This document shows, piece by piece, positions 34,540 through 42,328 of a DNA stretch of 64,000 bases. The notes beneath the pieces are model-generated. The model did not search any database. It was not told the DNA's origin and saw only the letters and a program-made list of their open reading frames with translations. The number at the start of each line of letters is the position of its first letter. Position 1 is the first letter of the stretch. The translations under genes and the position numbers were made by a program. This DNA comes from Paludibacteraceae bacterium (GTDB taxonomy: Bacteria; Bacteroidota; Bacteroidia; Bacteroidales; Paludibacteraceae). The DNA lies in the NCBI GenBank assembly GCA_017625155.1, contig JAGALP010000004.1, positions 186,001 through 250,000 of the forward strand, written 5' to 3'.

Positions 34540-35211
34540 ATGAAAATTGCTTTGATTGGATATGGTAAAATGGGACACATGATTGAGTCCATCGCTCTGG
34601 AGCGTGGGCACGAGATTGTATGTATCATAGACCAAAATAACTTGTGCGACTTTGAGTCGGAGGCCTTTGCTTCGGCAGATGTAGCCATAGAGTTCACCAC
34701 TCCGCAAACAGCGGAGCAGAACATCCGCCGCGCTTGGGCAGCCGGCGTTCCTGTAGTCTGCGGCACTACGGGATGGGATGTAGAGGCGATAAAGCAAGAG
34801 GCGCAAGAGACGGGGCTCATGTGGTCATCCAACTATAGTATAGGCGTGAATATCCTCTTTGCCCTCAACCGCCAATTGGCAAAACTCATGGTAGCATACC
34901 CCGATTACACACCTCACATGACAGAGGTGCATCATATCCACAAGTTGGATGCCCCCAGCGGCACAGCCAAAACGCTGCAAGAGGCCATCGGCGAGGAGCG
35001 ATTGCCTATAGCAGATGTCGAGTCTATTCGAGAGGGCGAAGTGCCTGGTATTCACACGGTTGTGTGGGATAGCGAAGTGGACACCATCAGCATTAGTCAC
35101 TCTGCTAAATCGCGCAAAGGATTTGCTCTTGGGGCTGTCATTGCCGCTGAATGGATGAAAGGCAAAACAGGTTGGCACGATTTCTCCGAAATTATCATGA
35201 GCAATGAATAA
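34540..35211 (+). CDS. dapB: 4-hydroxy-tetrahydrodipicolinate reductase
   Basis: A 223-residue NAD(P)H-dependent reductase of lysine and meso-diaminopimelate synthesis. The N-terminal GYGKMG (8-13) binds the cofactor, and EVHHIHKLDAPSGTAKT (near 128-144) holds the catalytic His-His-Lys and substrate-binding residues. It is about 50 residues shorter than the E. coli enzyme, with a compact Rossmann part, as in other Bacteroidales. It has its own promoter. The following methyltransferase-like gene overlaps by 8 bp, so the two are probably translated in a coupled way. Confidence 0.95.
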   Translation: MKIALIGYGKMGHMIESIALERGHEIVCIIDQNNLCDFESEAFASADVAIEFTTPQTAEQNIRRAWAAGVPVVCGTTGWDVEAIKQEAQETGLMWSSNYSIGVNILFALNRQLAKLMVAYPDYTPHMTEVHHIHKLDAPSGTAKTLQEAIGEERLPIADVESIREGEVPGIHTVVWDSEVDTISISHSAKSRKGFALGAVIAAEWMKGKTGWHDFSEIIMSNE

Positions 35212-35878
35212 ATTACAACTCATCTTTAGTGCGTTGTCCAAACTTGTAGTTGGTTTGGGCATTATAGGTTTGCTACTATTTCTGCCCGCTGGTTCATGGC
35301 ATTATTGGCATGCATGGCTGCTGATTGCGCTACTGTTTATTCCCATGATGTGTATGGGCATATGGCTGCTATTATCCTCCCCCGAACTCCTATCTAAACG
35401 ACTGAATAATAAGGAGAAAGAGCAAACACAAAAGCATGTGGTTGCCCTATCAGGATTGATGTTTATCGGTGGATTTTTGCTCTGCGGTTTTGATTACCGC
35501 TTCGCTTGGTCTCAAGTACCAGTGTGGGTGGTTGCTACCGCCTCTGTGTTCTTTTTGATAGGTTATATCCTTTACGCCGAAGTGCTACGCGAAAATGCGT
35601 ATTTATCGCGCACCATTGAAGTACAAGACGACCAGCAACTCATTGATACGGGTTTATACGGCATTGTTCGCCATCCCATGTACACAGCCACCCTGCTGAT
35701 GTTTCTCTCAATGCCTCTCATCTTGGGCTCATGGTGGGCACTAGCATTGTTTGCTATCTATCCTCTATTGATAATCAAACGGATACGTAACGAAGAACAA
35801 GTGCTTGCCTCAGGGTTAGAGGGCTATGCCGACTACCAGCAGCGCGTTCGTTGGCGACTGATACCATGGGTGTGGTGA
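35204..35878 (+). CDS. Isoprenylcysteine carboxyl methyltransferase-like membrane enzyme
   Basis: A 224-residue protein with about five transmembrane helices. The C-terminal half has the ICMT/PEMT signature: GLYGIVRHPMYTATLL (near 152-167), then RNEEQVL and YADYQQRVRWRLIPWVW. These residues bind SAM and the phosphate-like head group in the family. The bacterial substrate is not known. It overlaps dapB by 8 bp. Next to it lies the promoter of lepB. Confidence 0.8.
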   Translation: MNKLQLIFSALSKLVVGLGIIGLLLFLPAGSWHYWHAWLLIALLFIPMMCMGIWLLLSSPELLSKRLNNKEKEQTQKHVVALSGLMFIGGFLLCGFDYRFAWSQVPVWVVATASVFFLIGYILYAEVLRENAYLSRTIEVQDDQQLIDTGLYGIVRHPMYTATLLMFLSMPLILGSWWALALFAIYPLLIIKRIRNEEQVLASGLEGYADYQQRVRWRLIPWVW

Positions 35879-35900
35879 TTGTAGAAAAATTTGCATGCGC

Positions 35901-35931
35901 TTGCGCATGTGCATAATTTTTAGTACCTTTG
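35901..35931 (+). promoter_or_regulatory. Promoter of lepB
   Basis: TTG (35901-35903), 20 nt, then TACCTTTG (35924-35931). Its position excludes the upstream ATG at 35929 as the lepB start. Confidence 0.85.
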
Positions 35932-35961
35932 CACGATTTTTGCAAAAACATACTAACGCAT

Positions 35962-37335
35962 ATGAAAAGTTTTCAAGATAGAATCCACAAAGTAACCACC
36001 AAAGGGTGGATTTCTTGCGGTGTATGGTGCGCCATTTACATCGCATTTGTTGTTTGGGTTGCATGGGGCGATTGGGCAAGTCTCGGCTGGCTCGTGCTGT
36101 TGCCAATTATTGCTGATATGTTCACCACCAAGTATATCCCTTGGAACTGGTGGAAGAAGTACAAACCCCTCACCAAAGAGGAAGAGGCGGCAGGCAAAAA
36201 GAATCCACATGCCAACAGCACACTCTATACCATTTGCTCGTGGATAGACGCCATCGTTTTTGCGTTGGTAGCGGTGTATTTCATCAATGTCTATATCTTC
36301 CAAAACTACCAAATCCCCACTTCTTCGTTGGAGAAAACCCTACGTGTGGGCGACTTCCTCTGTGTGAATAAGATGAGTTATGGAGCACGCGTGCCTAACA
36401 CGCCACTCTCCATGCCGCTGGTGCAACACACCTTCCCTTGGGGCGGAAAGAGCTATATTGAGAACCCACAATGGGAGTATAAACGCCTCCGTGGTTGGGA
36501 CAAAGTAGAGAAAGGTGATATTGTGGTGTTTAACTTCCCTACGGGTGATACCGTCTGCACGAAGATGCAGAATCCTGACTACTACACCCTTTGCCACTAC
36601 TACGGCAAGCGCACGGTGGAGAACCGCAAGGATGTCTTTGGCGAGATTGTTGTTCGCCCTGTGGACCGCCGCGAGAACTATGTGAAGCGTTGCGTAGGCA
36701 CACCAGGCGACACGTTGCAAATCATTGATAATGTGATTTATATCGACGGAGTAAAAGAGCCCATACACCCATACTTGCAATACAACTATATCGTTCGCAC
36801 CGATGGTCATGTATTGGGTAATAGTTATCTGAGTAAACTCGGTATTTCCAAAGAAGACCGCGAGAGCAATGGCAACGGATTGTATCGCCTGCCACTGACC
36901 GCAGCGATGAAAGCCGAACTCGAGAAGAACAGCCATGTGCTCAGCATCGACATCGAACCCGAAGACCAAGGTGGTGAGGTGTATCCTCTGGGACACAACT
37001 CGTGGACACGCGATAACTACGGACCAATCTATATCCCTGCCAAGGGCGATACGGTGATGATTACTGAGGAGAATTATTGGTTGTATAAGCGCATAGCAGA
37101 TGCGTACGAGTTCAAGCCAATGAAAGTGGGCGAACCTTATGTGTTTGAGATGGATTATTATTGGATGATGGGCGACAACCGCCACAAGTCTGCCGATAGC
37201 CGCTATTGGGGCTTTGTGCCAGAAGACCATATCGTAGGTCGCCCAATGTTCGTATGGCTCAGTATTGAGAAAGACAACCCATGGGGCAAAGGTCATATCC
37301 GTTGGAATCGCATCGGACTCAGCAATTTTGAATAA
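35962..37335 (+). CDS. lepB: Signal peptidase I
   Basis: A 457-residue inner-membrane peptidase from the chosen start (MKSFQDRIHKVTTKG). Two or three N-terminal helices precede IPTSSLEKTL, whose Ser122 aligns with the catalytic Ser of SGSM in E. coli. RRENYVKRCVGTPGD supplies the general base Lys242, and MMGDNRHKSADSRYWG is the conserved box E. It removes signal peptides from secreted proteins. The roughly 110 extra residues compared with E. coli, between box D and box E, are typical of Bacteroidota. The upstream ATG at 35929 lies in the -7 element and is rejected. Confidence 0.95.
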   Translation: MKSFQDRIHKVTTKGWISCGVWCAIYIAFVVWVAWGDWASLGWLVLLPIIADMFTTKYIPWNWWKKYKPLTKEEEAAGKKNPHANSTLYTICSWIDAIVFALVAVYFINVYIFQNYQIPTSSLEKTLRVGDFLCVNKMSYGARVPNTPLSMPLVQHTFPWGGKSYIENPQWEYKRLRGWDKVEKGDIVVFNFPTGDTVCTKMQNPDYYTLCHYYGKRTVENRKDVFGEIVVRPVDRRENYVKRCVGTPGDTLQIIDNVIYIDGVKEPIHPYLQYNYIVRTDGHVLGNSYLSKLGISKEDRESNGNGLYRLPLTAAMKAELEKNSHVLSIDIEPEDQGGEVYPLGHNSWTRDNYGPIYIPAKGDTVMITEENYWLYKRIADAYEFKPMKVGEPYVFEMDYYWMMGDNRHKSADSRYWGFVPEDHIVGRPMFVWLSIEKDNPWGKGHIRWNRIGLSNFE

Positions 37336-37342
37336 AAATCTG

Positions 37343-37384
37343 GATTCCCGACTCCCGATTCCTGATTCCTGATTCCCGATACCA
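37343..37384. repeat. Heptamer array (GATTCCC type) after lepB
   Basis: Six 7-bp units in register, starting GATTCCC, GACTCCC and GATTCCT, fill the gap between lepB and the WbqC gene. The same heptamer, inverted, lies inside ilvE at 38607-38634 and at 52893-52906. Confidence 0.8.
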
Positions 37385-37389
37385 AAAAC

Positions 37390-37923
37390 ATGATACTACC
37401 AACAACATATATGGGTCCTGTGGAATGGTACCGCCAGTTTTTGACGAATCCATCGGCAGTGCAGATTGAGGTGATGGAGAGTTTTCCCAAGCAGACCTAC
37501 CGCAATCGGTGTACTATCGCCACACCAGACGGGCCACTGACATTTACTGTGCCCGTGAAGCGCGTGGATAGCAAACAACTCACTCGCGATGTAGAGATCA
37601 GCTATCAGCAACGCTGGCAGCATCAGCATTGGATTGCCCTTGTAAGTGCCTATAAACGCACACCCTATTTCGATTACTACGCCGATTTCTTCCGTCCGTT
37701 CTACGAACAAGAAACGCGCTTTTTGGTCGATTTCAACGAGAAAATCCACGAGGTAATCATTCGTTTGATAGCGAACGATGAGCCAAGAATAAAGAGCCAA
37801 GAACAAAGATTAATTACCACTGCAGATTGGGCAGGGCAAGATTTAGAGCAAGCATTCGGCAACGGACAAAGTATATTAGACATATTATTTGAATACGGAC
37901 CTGAATCCGTAATGAAGATATGA
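37390..37923 (+). CDS. WbqC family protein
   Basis: A 177-residue protein matching the WbqC family: MILPTTYMGPVEWYRQ opening, then YRNRCTIATPDGPLTFTVPV and DYYADFFRPFYEQ. The family was named from an O-antigen cluster, but its reaction is unknown. It is common in Bacteroidota next to lepB, as here. Residues about 131-142 are encoded by a heptamer repeat. The stop overlaps the ilvE start by 4 bp. Confidence 0.85.
   Translation: MILPTTYMGPVEWYRQFLTNPSAVQIEVMESFPKQTYRNRCTIATPDGPLTFTVPVKRVDSKQLTRDVEISYQQRWQHQHWIALVSAYKRTPYFDYYADFFRPFYEQETRFLVDFNEKIHEVIIRLIANDEPRIKSQEQRLITTADWAGQDLEQAFGNGQSILDILFEYGPESVMKI
37780..37814. repeat. Heptamer array inside the WbqC gene
   Basis: Five 7-bp units in register (GAGCCAA, GAATAAA, GAGCCAA, GAACAAA, GATTAAT). 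They encode the EPRIKSQEQRLI stretch of the protein. Confidence 0.75.
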
Positions 37924-38957
37924 ATATAGACTGGAATAAACTGACATTTCACTATACCGAGACGGACTATATCGTTCGTGCGGCATGCAAGAATGGTGTA
38001 TGGGAACATCCCTATGCCACGTGCGACAAGATGATTCCTATCCATGCCGCAGCCACAGGTCTGCACTATGGTCAAGAGTGCTTCGAAGGGCTAAAGGCCT
38101 TTCGTGGTGTGGATGGTCAGGTGCGTATTTTCCGCATGGAGGAGAACGCCAAACGCATGTACCATTCTGCCGAAGGACTGCTGATGACACCCGTGCCCAT
38201 AGAACTCTTCTGTGAAGCGGTGTTGCTGGCATTGGAGAAGAACATCGATTTCCTTCCTCCCTACGAAACAGGTGCTACGCTCTATTTCCGTCCATTGCTC
38301 GTTGCTACCACAGCAGATATTAGTGTAGGTCCTGGCAAAGACTGCGAGTTTGTGGTTGTTCCCACGCCTATCGGTCCGTATTTTCCCAATGGCTTCAAGG
38401 GCATGCCTGCTATCGTGAACCGCACTATTGATCGTGCTGCGCCACAAGGTACGGGCTGTTGGAAGGTGGGTGGTAATTACGCGGCATCTTTCCGCGCCAG
38501 CGAAGCGGCGCACGCAATGGGCTATGAGTGTATGTTCACCGACGCCAAAACGCACAAGTATATCGACGAGTGCACCGCTTCCAATTTCATCGGAATAAAG
38601 CATCATGAGTCGGGAGTCGAGAATCGGGAATCTTACTTCGAATACCTCACCCCACGCAGCACCGCTATTTTGCCTAGTATTACCAACGATTCGTTGATGA
38701 CATTGGCGCGTGAGATGGGTATGAAGGTAACTCGCCGTCATATACGTGTAGAGGAATTGGCGGACATTCAAGAAGCCGCTGCTTGCGGTACGGCTTGCGT
38801 GATTTCGCCACTAACCAAGGTCTATGACCCAAATAATAATATCACATACTCCTTCGGCGACAAGCCAGGTCCTGTACTCACAAAGCTATACCACGCCTTG
38901 CAGGATATCCAATACGGTCGCACAGAAGACAAGCATAATTGGTGTTATAGATTATAA
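37920..38957 (+). CDS. ilvE: Branched-chain amino acid aminotransferase
   Basis: A 345-residue class IV PLP aminotransferase. It includes HYGQECFEGLKAFRG, the catalytic Lys in GCWKVGGNYAAS (near 183) and the phosphate-binding ITNDSL and GTACVISPL segments. It transfers amino groups between glutamate and the 2-oxo acids of Leu, Ile and Val. Between IGIK and YLTPRS an insertion of about 13 residues (ESGVENRESY core) is encoded by a heptamer array at 38607-38634. It overlaps the WbqC gene by 4 bp. Confidence 0.96.
   Translation: MNIDWNKLTFHYTETDYIVRAACKNGVWEHPYATCDKMIPIHAAATGLHYGQECFEGLKAFRGVDGQVRIFRMEENAKRMYHSAEGLLMTPVPIELFCEAVLLALEKNIDFLPPYETGATLYFRPLLVATTADISVGPGKDCEFVVVPTPIGPYFPNGFKGMPAIVNRTIDRAAPQGTGCWKVGGNYAASFRASEAAHAMGYECMFTDAKTHKYIDECTASNFIGIKHHESGVENRESYFEYLTPRSTAILPSITNDSLMTLAREMGMKVTRRHIRVEELADIQEAAACGTACVISPLTKVYDPNNNITYSFGDKPGPVLTKLYHALQDIQYGRTEDKHNWCYRL
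38607..38634. repeat. Heptamer array inserted in ilvE
   Basis: Four 7-bp units in register (GAGTCGG, GAGTCGA, GAATCGG, GAATCTT), the inverse of the GATTCCC units after lepB. Array plus flank appear as an extra loop in the enzyme. Confidence 0.8.
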
Positions 38958-38961
38958 TGAG

Positions 38962-39067
38962 TTCTATTTGCAGTCTCAATGAAGTTAATAGGAACCATAA
39001 ATTGTTTAGAGATACTCAAAGATATTTGCAATTTTTGAAATAACTTCATTACTTAGAGAAAATAGAA
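38962..39067. repeat. Long imperfect inverted repeat between convergent genes
   Basis: TTCTATTT (38962-38969) with AAATAGAA (39060-39067), and AATGAAGTTA (38978-38987) with TAACTTCATT (39041-39050), form nested stems spanning the gap between ilvE and the acyltransferase gene and running into the latter's 3-prime end. No T-run follows. Confidence 0.6.
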
Positions 39068-40053
39068 TGAACTGATTTATTGTGATTAAGTACGGGGTAG
39101 TTGTACATCTCATAGAGGCGGTCGCGAAGGAAGTCTGTGTCCTTATTGGAAAGGTGGATGAGTTGCAGGCGGCTATCAATATACTCGTCAAACTCTTTGC
39201 CGCGTGGGTAAATCTCATATGCAGCGTGGATATGCTGGTCGATGATTTGGCAGACAAACTGAATCTGCTCGTTGCGGCTCAGTTCGCGCAACTCAGGTTG
39301 CGCAGCAAGAGCACGATCAATATCGTGATTGATAGATGGCGTCAAACGATAGACAATACGTCCTTTTTGACCATCAATACCCACTTTCATGGAAACCAAA
39401 TCATCCTTACGGGACTTGCGCCACTTGGGATTATCGCGTTTGAGTTGCATCTCGCGAGCTTTGAGGTAGTCGCATGGGTCGAACTCATAGGAGATACTGA
39501 CGGGGCAGATATTAAGCTCCTTCACGCTCTCGAAAAAGTCTTTGGCATCAATCGTGAGCATCTTCAGTACACCCGGTTGGGTGATATCATTGCCATCTTT
39601 AGCACGCCCCTCGCGTTGCGCTAACCAAATGGATTTGTGGTGTTTGCGCAAATGGCGGATATATTGCGAGAGAGTAGTGGCATTGTTGATTTGTTCTCTG
39701 AATCCACCGTTGCGGATTACCACAAATGCGCGGAGAGAACGCACTACATGTTCAATCCACCATTTGCCGAAAAGGTTGTTGCCAATACCAAAATAGGGAT
39801 GGATAAAGTATCGAGTGCACAACAGAAAAGTAAGCCATGCCGCATCCATGACAATGTCGCGGTGGTTGGTCATAAAGAACGCGCCGTGACGGATGTCCTG
39901 CTCAATCTGCTTTCTGTCGCCGTGATATTGCAGTTGGATACCCTTGGTGGTCTTGCGCCTCATCCGTAGTAGGATAGGGTAGATGATAAGAAAATCAATG
40001 AATGGCAAAAGCCAACCAGTATAATAGGCGCGGATGGGGTTGTATTTGTTCAT
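39049..40053 (-). CDS. PlsC-type acyltransferase
   Basis: A 334-residue protein from the chosen start (MNKYNPIRAYY). The longer frame would add 11 residues coded by a 22-bp repeat. TNHRDIVMD near 75 is the NHX4D catalytic block of glycerolipid acyltransferases. REGRAKDG near 148 is the substrate-binding block, and an N-terminal hydrophobic segment (about 10-28) fits membrane association. It is longer than typical PlsC (about 245), with a helical C-terminal part seen in Bacteroidota relatives. It probably acylates a lysophospholipid or another lipid; the acceptor is unknown. Confidence 0.82.
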   Translation of the reverse strand: MNKYNPIRAYYTGWLLPFIDFLIIYPILLRMRRKTTKGIQLQYHGDRKQIEQDIRHGAFFMTNHRDIVMDAAWLTFLLCTRYFIHPYFGIGNNLFGKWWIEHVVRSLRAFVVIRNGGFREQINNATTLSQYIRHLRKHHKSIWLAQREGRAKDGNDITQPGVLKMLTIDAKDFFESVKELNICPVSISYEFDPCDYLKAREMQLKRDNPKWRKSRKDDLVSMKVGIDGQKGRIVYRLTPSINHDIDRALAAQPELRELSRNEQIQFVCQIIDQHIHAAYEIYPRGKEFDEYIDSRLQLIHLSNKDTDFLRDRLYEMYNYPVLNHNKSVHSIFSK

Positions 40054-40068
40054 TTTATTCACGTTGAT

Positions 40069-40156
40069 GGTTTCACTTCGTTTCACGTTATTACTTCGCT
40101 TTGCTCACGAAAATGGTTCACTTCGTTCACGAAATTGATTCGCTTCGCTCATGTAC
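40069..40156. repeat. 22-bp degenerate tandem array (GAACGAAGTGAA type)
   Basis: Four units of 20-24 bp starting at 40069, 40091, 40115 and 40137. On the minus strand each carries a GTGAACGAAGTGAA-like core. It covers the gap upstream of the acyltransferase gene and would encode the extra residues of the longer start. Confidence 0.7.
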
Positions 40157-40172
40157 GCTTTAGCCACTTTCG

Positions 40173-40243
40173 CACCACAGGTGCCATTTTCGTCGAAGAC
40201 TACTTACGTCGCCAATGGCGACCGCTTTTCGTGCCTTTGGCAC
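40173..40243. repeat. Series of short palindromes
   Basis: CACC-ACA-GGTG (40173-40183), GTCGCCA-A-TGGCGAC (40208-40222) and GTGCC-TTT-GGCAC (40231-40243) follow each other up to the stop codon of the desulfidase gene. The last, followed by TATTTTTT on the plus strand, resembles a terminator but serves no visible plus-strand gene. Confidence 0.55.
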
Positions 40244-41601
40244 TATTTTTTGTGGGTCATGATGTCGAGGATGAGGTCGTCGGTGACTTTCATTCCATCG
40301 TGACCGATGCGAGTGAGGTTGCGGATAGTGCGGTCGATATCGTCCTCCACGATGCCTTCGGTGGAGTCGGCATAGGAGTGTTGCATTGCCAGATACGCGC
40401 TGAAGATCGCTGTGGCTACACCACTAGTGACCTTCAATGCGCAGCCCGGTTTAGCACCGTCGCAAATCATACCCGATATATTGGCAATCATGTTCTTGAT
40501 AGCGTAGGTGATCTCCTCGTAGTTGCCGCCCATGAGGTAGGTGATACCTGCTGCCGAACCCGTGGCAGCCACCACGCAACCGCACAAGGCAGACAGACGT
40601 CCGAGCGACTGTTTGATATAGATAACGGTGAGATTGCTCAGTGCCAACGCGCGAAGTTTTCGCTCTTCGTCGCAGTTATTCTCCTTCGCATACAAATACA
40701 CAGGAATTGAACATGAAATGCCCTGATTACCCGAGCCAGAGTTGCTCATCACTTGCACCATCGCCCCCGACATGCGGGCATCGCACGCACCGCAGGTATA
40801 ACTGATGATCTTGGTGAAGAGGGTGTTGCCAAAGAGGGATTGAGCGGACGGCGTACTGCCTATTGGATATTGGACGCCCTGCGGGCTATTGGACGCTTCG
40901 CTATTGGATATTGGGCGAAGGAGACGACCGAGGCCGTGACCGTATTGCTCGGCGAAAGAGGTTTCGGCGGCAGCAGTGTTCATCTGTGCTCCCTCAAGCA
41001 AGAACGTGAGTTCGTGGGTGCCCACCTCCATGGCGAAGTCATAGACACGGCGGAGAGAGAGAGCCAAAGGCTCGGACGCTTCGCTATTGGACGGCGTACC
41101 GCCTATTGGATATTGGACGCCCTTTGGGCTATTGGACGATTGGCTATTGGGTATAGGGGAGGGGACGAAGTTGGTATGCTCATCGATGATAGTGGCTTGG
41201 GCAGTGCGGTCGCCATTGGCTACTTCCACATGGATATAGAGCAAACTTGGCGCATCGTAATCCACCTTGATAGTGGCTGGCACGCGCAACATATACTGTT
41301 TGGCATACGCCACCGCTTCAGGTGTAGCATCGCGCAATACCTCCAACATATATTCGGATTTGCCGACCGTAGCACCGAGGGCAATAGCGATAGGAAGGCC
41401 TGTCATGCCCGTATTGGGGATACCCACCGCGAGGGCATTCTTATACACGTTCTTCGAGAGATAAACGGTAATCTTGTCGGGCTCGGCACCAAGGAGTTCT
41501 TTGGCGCGAGCCGTACATAATGCTACCGCAATCGGCTCGGTACAACCGATAGCAGGGATAACCTCGCAGCGGAGTAGATGAAGGAGTTCGGAGTTAGTCA
41601 T
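40243..41601 (-). CDS. CyuA/UPF0597-type L-cysteine desulfidase-like enzyme
   Basis: A 452-residue protein from the chosen start (MTNSELLHLLRCEVIPAIGCTEP), which overlaps the glycosyltransferase gene by 8 bp. The family binds a 4Fe-4S cluster and is related to the alpha subunit of bacterial serine dehydratases. Cys residues are visible in AIGCTEP, CGACDARMSG, LCGCVVAATG and MICDGAKPGC. The reaction would release sulfide, pyruvate and ammonia from cysteine. Two extra loops (about residues 150-185 and 234-262) are encoded by near-identical repeats at 41074-41155 and 40846-40918. Confidence 0.85.
   Translation of the reverse strand: MTNSELLHLLRCEVIPAIGCTEPIAVALCTARAKELLGAEPDKITVYLSKNVYKNALAVGIPNTGMTGLPIAIALGATVGKSEYMLEVLRDATPEAVAYAKQYMLRVPATIKVDYDAPSLLYIHVEVANGDRTAQATIIDEHTNFVPSPIPNSQSSNSPKGVQYPIGGTPSNSEASEPLALSLRRVYDFAMEVGTHELTFLLEGAQMNTAAAETSFAEQYGHGLGRLLRPISNSEASNSPQGVQYPIGSTPSAQSLFGNTLFTKIISYTCGACDARMSGAMVQVMSNSGSGNQGISCSIPVYLYAKENNCDEERKLRALALSNLTVIYIKQSLGRLSALCGCVVAATGSAAGITYLMGGNYEEITYAIKNMIANISGMICDGAKPGCALKVTSGVATAIFSAYLAMQHSYADSTEGIVEDDIDRTIRNLTRIGHDGMKVTDDLILDIMTHKK
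40846..40918. repeat. TCCAATA palindromic element in desulfidase gene, copy A
   Basis: Repeats of TCCAATA (here as TATTGGA) with short palindromes such as GCCCTGCGGGC between them. It shares about 57 nearly identical bases with the copy at 41074-41155 and encodes the NSPQGVQYPIGSTPS loop. Related sequences occur in nadE and at 55011-55054. Confidence 0.85.
41074..41155. repeat. TCCAATA palindromic element in desulfidase gene, copy B
   Basis: Second copy of the element, encoding the NSPKGVQYPIGGTPS loop. The G-[palindrome]-TCCAATA order is the same as in copy A and the frame is kept. Confidence 0.85.
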
Positions 41602-42328
41602 ATCGTTTGAAGTGAAACTGGAGTCGAATATGGGTATATAGAACAAGCAATCTATGAAAAATAAACTTGCTTTGTTGGCGTTTCTCTTTCAGTGTAGCAA
41701 ATAACAATTCCTTTGCAACGAGATTGCGTGTGGCAGTTGTTGATTGAGTGTTAGCAAGGTAGTTATAGCCAGTATAAGGAAGCATCTTGTAGGTAGGGTT
41801 GGTAGCCCAAAAATCAAGAGAAAAAATGACATCTTCGTATATCATACCCTGTGGGAAACGTAAATTATGCTTATAAAAAACTTCACGGCGATATAATCGC
41901 ATACATGGAGAGGTGAATTGATAAAAATGCTTTGGAAGTTTTTCTATCAGTATCTTACCTTCCTTCGTTACACGTCTATAACCTATTTGTACGCAATCTA
42001 AATTGCTGATATTTTGTAGCATATATGTATAGAAATCATTGTCTATATAGTCATCTGCATCTACGAATGAGATATATTCTCCGTTGGCATGTTGCAATCC
42101 GAGATTGCGTGCTACAGATTGTCCTTGATTAGTGGGAAGTGAATATACCTGAATGCGGCTGTCTTGTGCGGCATATTGCTCTGCAATAGCTAAACTATTA
42201 TCGGTAGAACCATCGTTGATGAGGATGATTTGCAATGCTTGATGAGGCTGGTGTATCAACGATTCAATACATCTTGCCAAATAAGGAGCAGCATTGTATA
42301 TTGGTACTATGACACTTATTGTATGCAT
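41594..42328 (-). CDS. Family 2 glycosyltransferase
   Basis: A 244-residue GT-A enzyme. VIVPIYNAAPYLARCIESL starts the nucleotide-binding fold, NDGSTDNS follows, and DADDYID (near 93-99) is the metal-binding DxD block. No transmembrane helix is seen. It would transfer a sugar from a nucleotide donor to a glycan or lipid acceptor at the cytoplasmic face. It overlaps the next glycosyltransferase by 13 bp and the desulfidase gene by 8 bp. Donor and acceptor are unknown. Confidence 0.92.
   Translation of the reverse strand: MHTISVIVPIYNAAPYLARCIESLIHQPHQALQIILINDGSTDNSLAIAEQYAAQDSRIQVYSLPTNQGQSVARNLGLQHANGEYISFVDADDYIDNDFYTYMLQNISNLDCVQIGYRRVTKEGKILIEKLPKHFYQFTSPCMRLYRREVFYKHNLRFPQGMIYEDVIFSLDFWATNPTYKMLPYTGYNYLANTQSTTATRNLVAKELLFATLKEKRQQSKFIFHRLLVLYTHIRLQFHFKRYD

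Noticed and set aside
36340-37296. 318-residue minus-strand frame inside lepB
   Set aside because: Antisense shadow. LepB motifs fix the coding strand.
40753-41520. 255-residue plus-strand frame
   Set aside because: Antisense of the desulfidase gene, whose Cys motifs and family match are clear. The shadow is opened by the repeat composition.
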